This document shows positions 5,086-5,287 of a DNA stretch of 5,287 bases, piece by piece. The position numbers were made by a program, and so were the translations under genes. Under the pieces are notes generated by a model. It did no database searches. It was not told where the DNA came from and saw only the letters and a list, made by a program, of their open reading frames with translations. Source of the DNA: an uncultured Oscillospiraceae bacterium (GTDB taxonomy: Bacteria > Bacillota > Clostridia > Oscillospirales > Oscillospiraceae). The stretch is from NCBI GenBank assembly GCA_905234005.1, contig CAJOFW010000221.1, positions 511-5,797 on the forward strand. The letters are read 5' to 3'. Position 1 is the stretch's first letter. Each line of letters begins with the position of its first letter.

Positions 5086-5287
5086 TCAGTGGATCGTTCC
5101 GTCCTTCGGAAGCTCGAACGCGGCGACGCCCTCGCCCGCGCCGTCCATCCACGGGTTCGCGGAGAGCCGGTACGCGGCCTGCGCCTCGAGCAGGGCGCCG
5201 ATGAGGATGTTCGAGAGCAGAAAGCCCGTCGGCGTGAAGGCCCAGCGTCCCTCGCTCTGCGTGGCCCAGCCGCTTTTCTCGTATTCG
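5086..5287 (-). CDS. hemW: C-terminal end of HemW-like radical SAM heme chaperone / coproporphyrinogen III oxidase-like protein (partial)
   Basis: HemW proteins are radical SAM enzymes related to HemN that carry and insert heme; many were annotated as oxygen-independent coproporphyrinogen III oxidases. Only the last 66 residues are present. The stretch GWATQSEGRWAFTPTGFLLSNILIGALLEAQ (split here: GWATQSEGRWAF then TPTGFLLSNILIGALLEAQ) matches the HemN C-terminal domain pattern of a Gly/Arg turn, then LTP-x-GF-x-x-SN, then a final helix. The catalytic CxxxCxxC region would lie beyond the right edge. After the usual final helix there is an extra tail of about 30 residues (AAYRLSANPWMDG... ending PKDGTIH). 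The TGA is at 5088-5086, 87 bp before vanW, with no clear terminator in between. The call depends on one short motif. Confidence 0.6.
   Translation of the reverse strand, partial: EYEKSGWATQSEGRWAFTPTGFLLSNILIGALLEAQAAYRLSANPWMDGAGEGVAAFELPKDGTIH

Overview
The window reads as chromosomal DNA from a GC-rich, endospore-forming member of the Clostridia, probably an Oscillospiraceae/Ruminococcaceae-type gut Firmicute. This rests on the sporulation genes yabP and yabQ beside a short divIC/ftsB gene, a two-domain MetG with a C-terminal tRNA-binding domain, a large membrane-anchored VanW protein, and strong AAGGAG-type ribosome binding sites. All genes lie on the minus strand, so transcription runs from the right edge to the left edge. 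The long open frames on the plus strand are antisense shadows typical of GC-rich coding DNA.

In transcription order: (1) 5287-5086, the C-terminal end of a HemW-like radical-SAM heme chaperone (gene runs off the right edge); (2) 4998-3106, a VanW-family cell-envelope protein whose Pro/Glu-rich tail (down to 2967) has been put out of frame by an apparent one-base insertion near 3197-3199; (3) 2939-996, metG, complete methionyl-tRNA synthetase; (4) a 90-bp spacer with two hairpins and a sigma-E-like promoter; (5) 905-621, yabP; (6) from 621 leftward, yabQ, overlapping yabP's stop by one base; (7) from 170 leftward, divIC/ftsB, running off the left edge.

The most interesting part is the control logic around the sporulation genes. 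The yabP ribosome binding site is buried in a strong hairpin (913-949). A sigma-E-like promoter (936-964) would start transcription in that hairpin's loop, giving an mRNA without the masking arm. Read-through mRNA from metG would keep the mask. Further down, an AT-rich island inside the 3' part of yabQ holds a near-consensus sigma-A promoter (TTCACA-17-TACAAT, 224-252) placed to drive divIC, so the division gene can be expressed without the sporulation genes. These are inferences from sequence, not demonstrated regulation.

Two reading-frame anomalies deserve care: the vanW tail is frameshifted, and the yabQ frame has no stop anywhere down to the window edge. Either could be real or a sequencing/assembly error.
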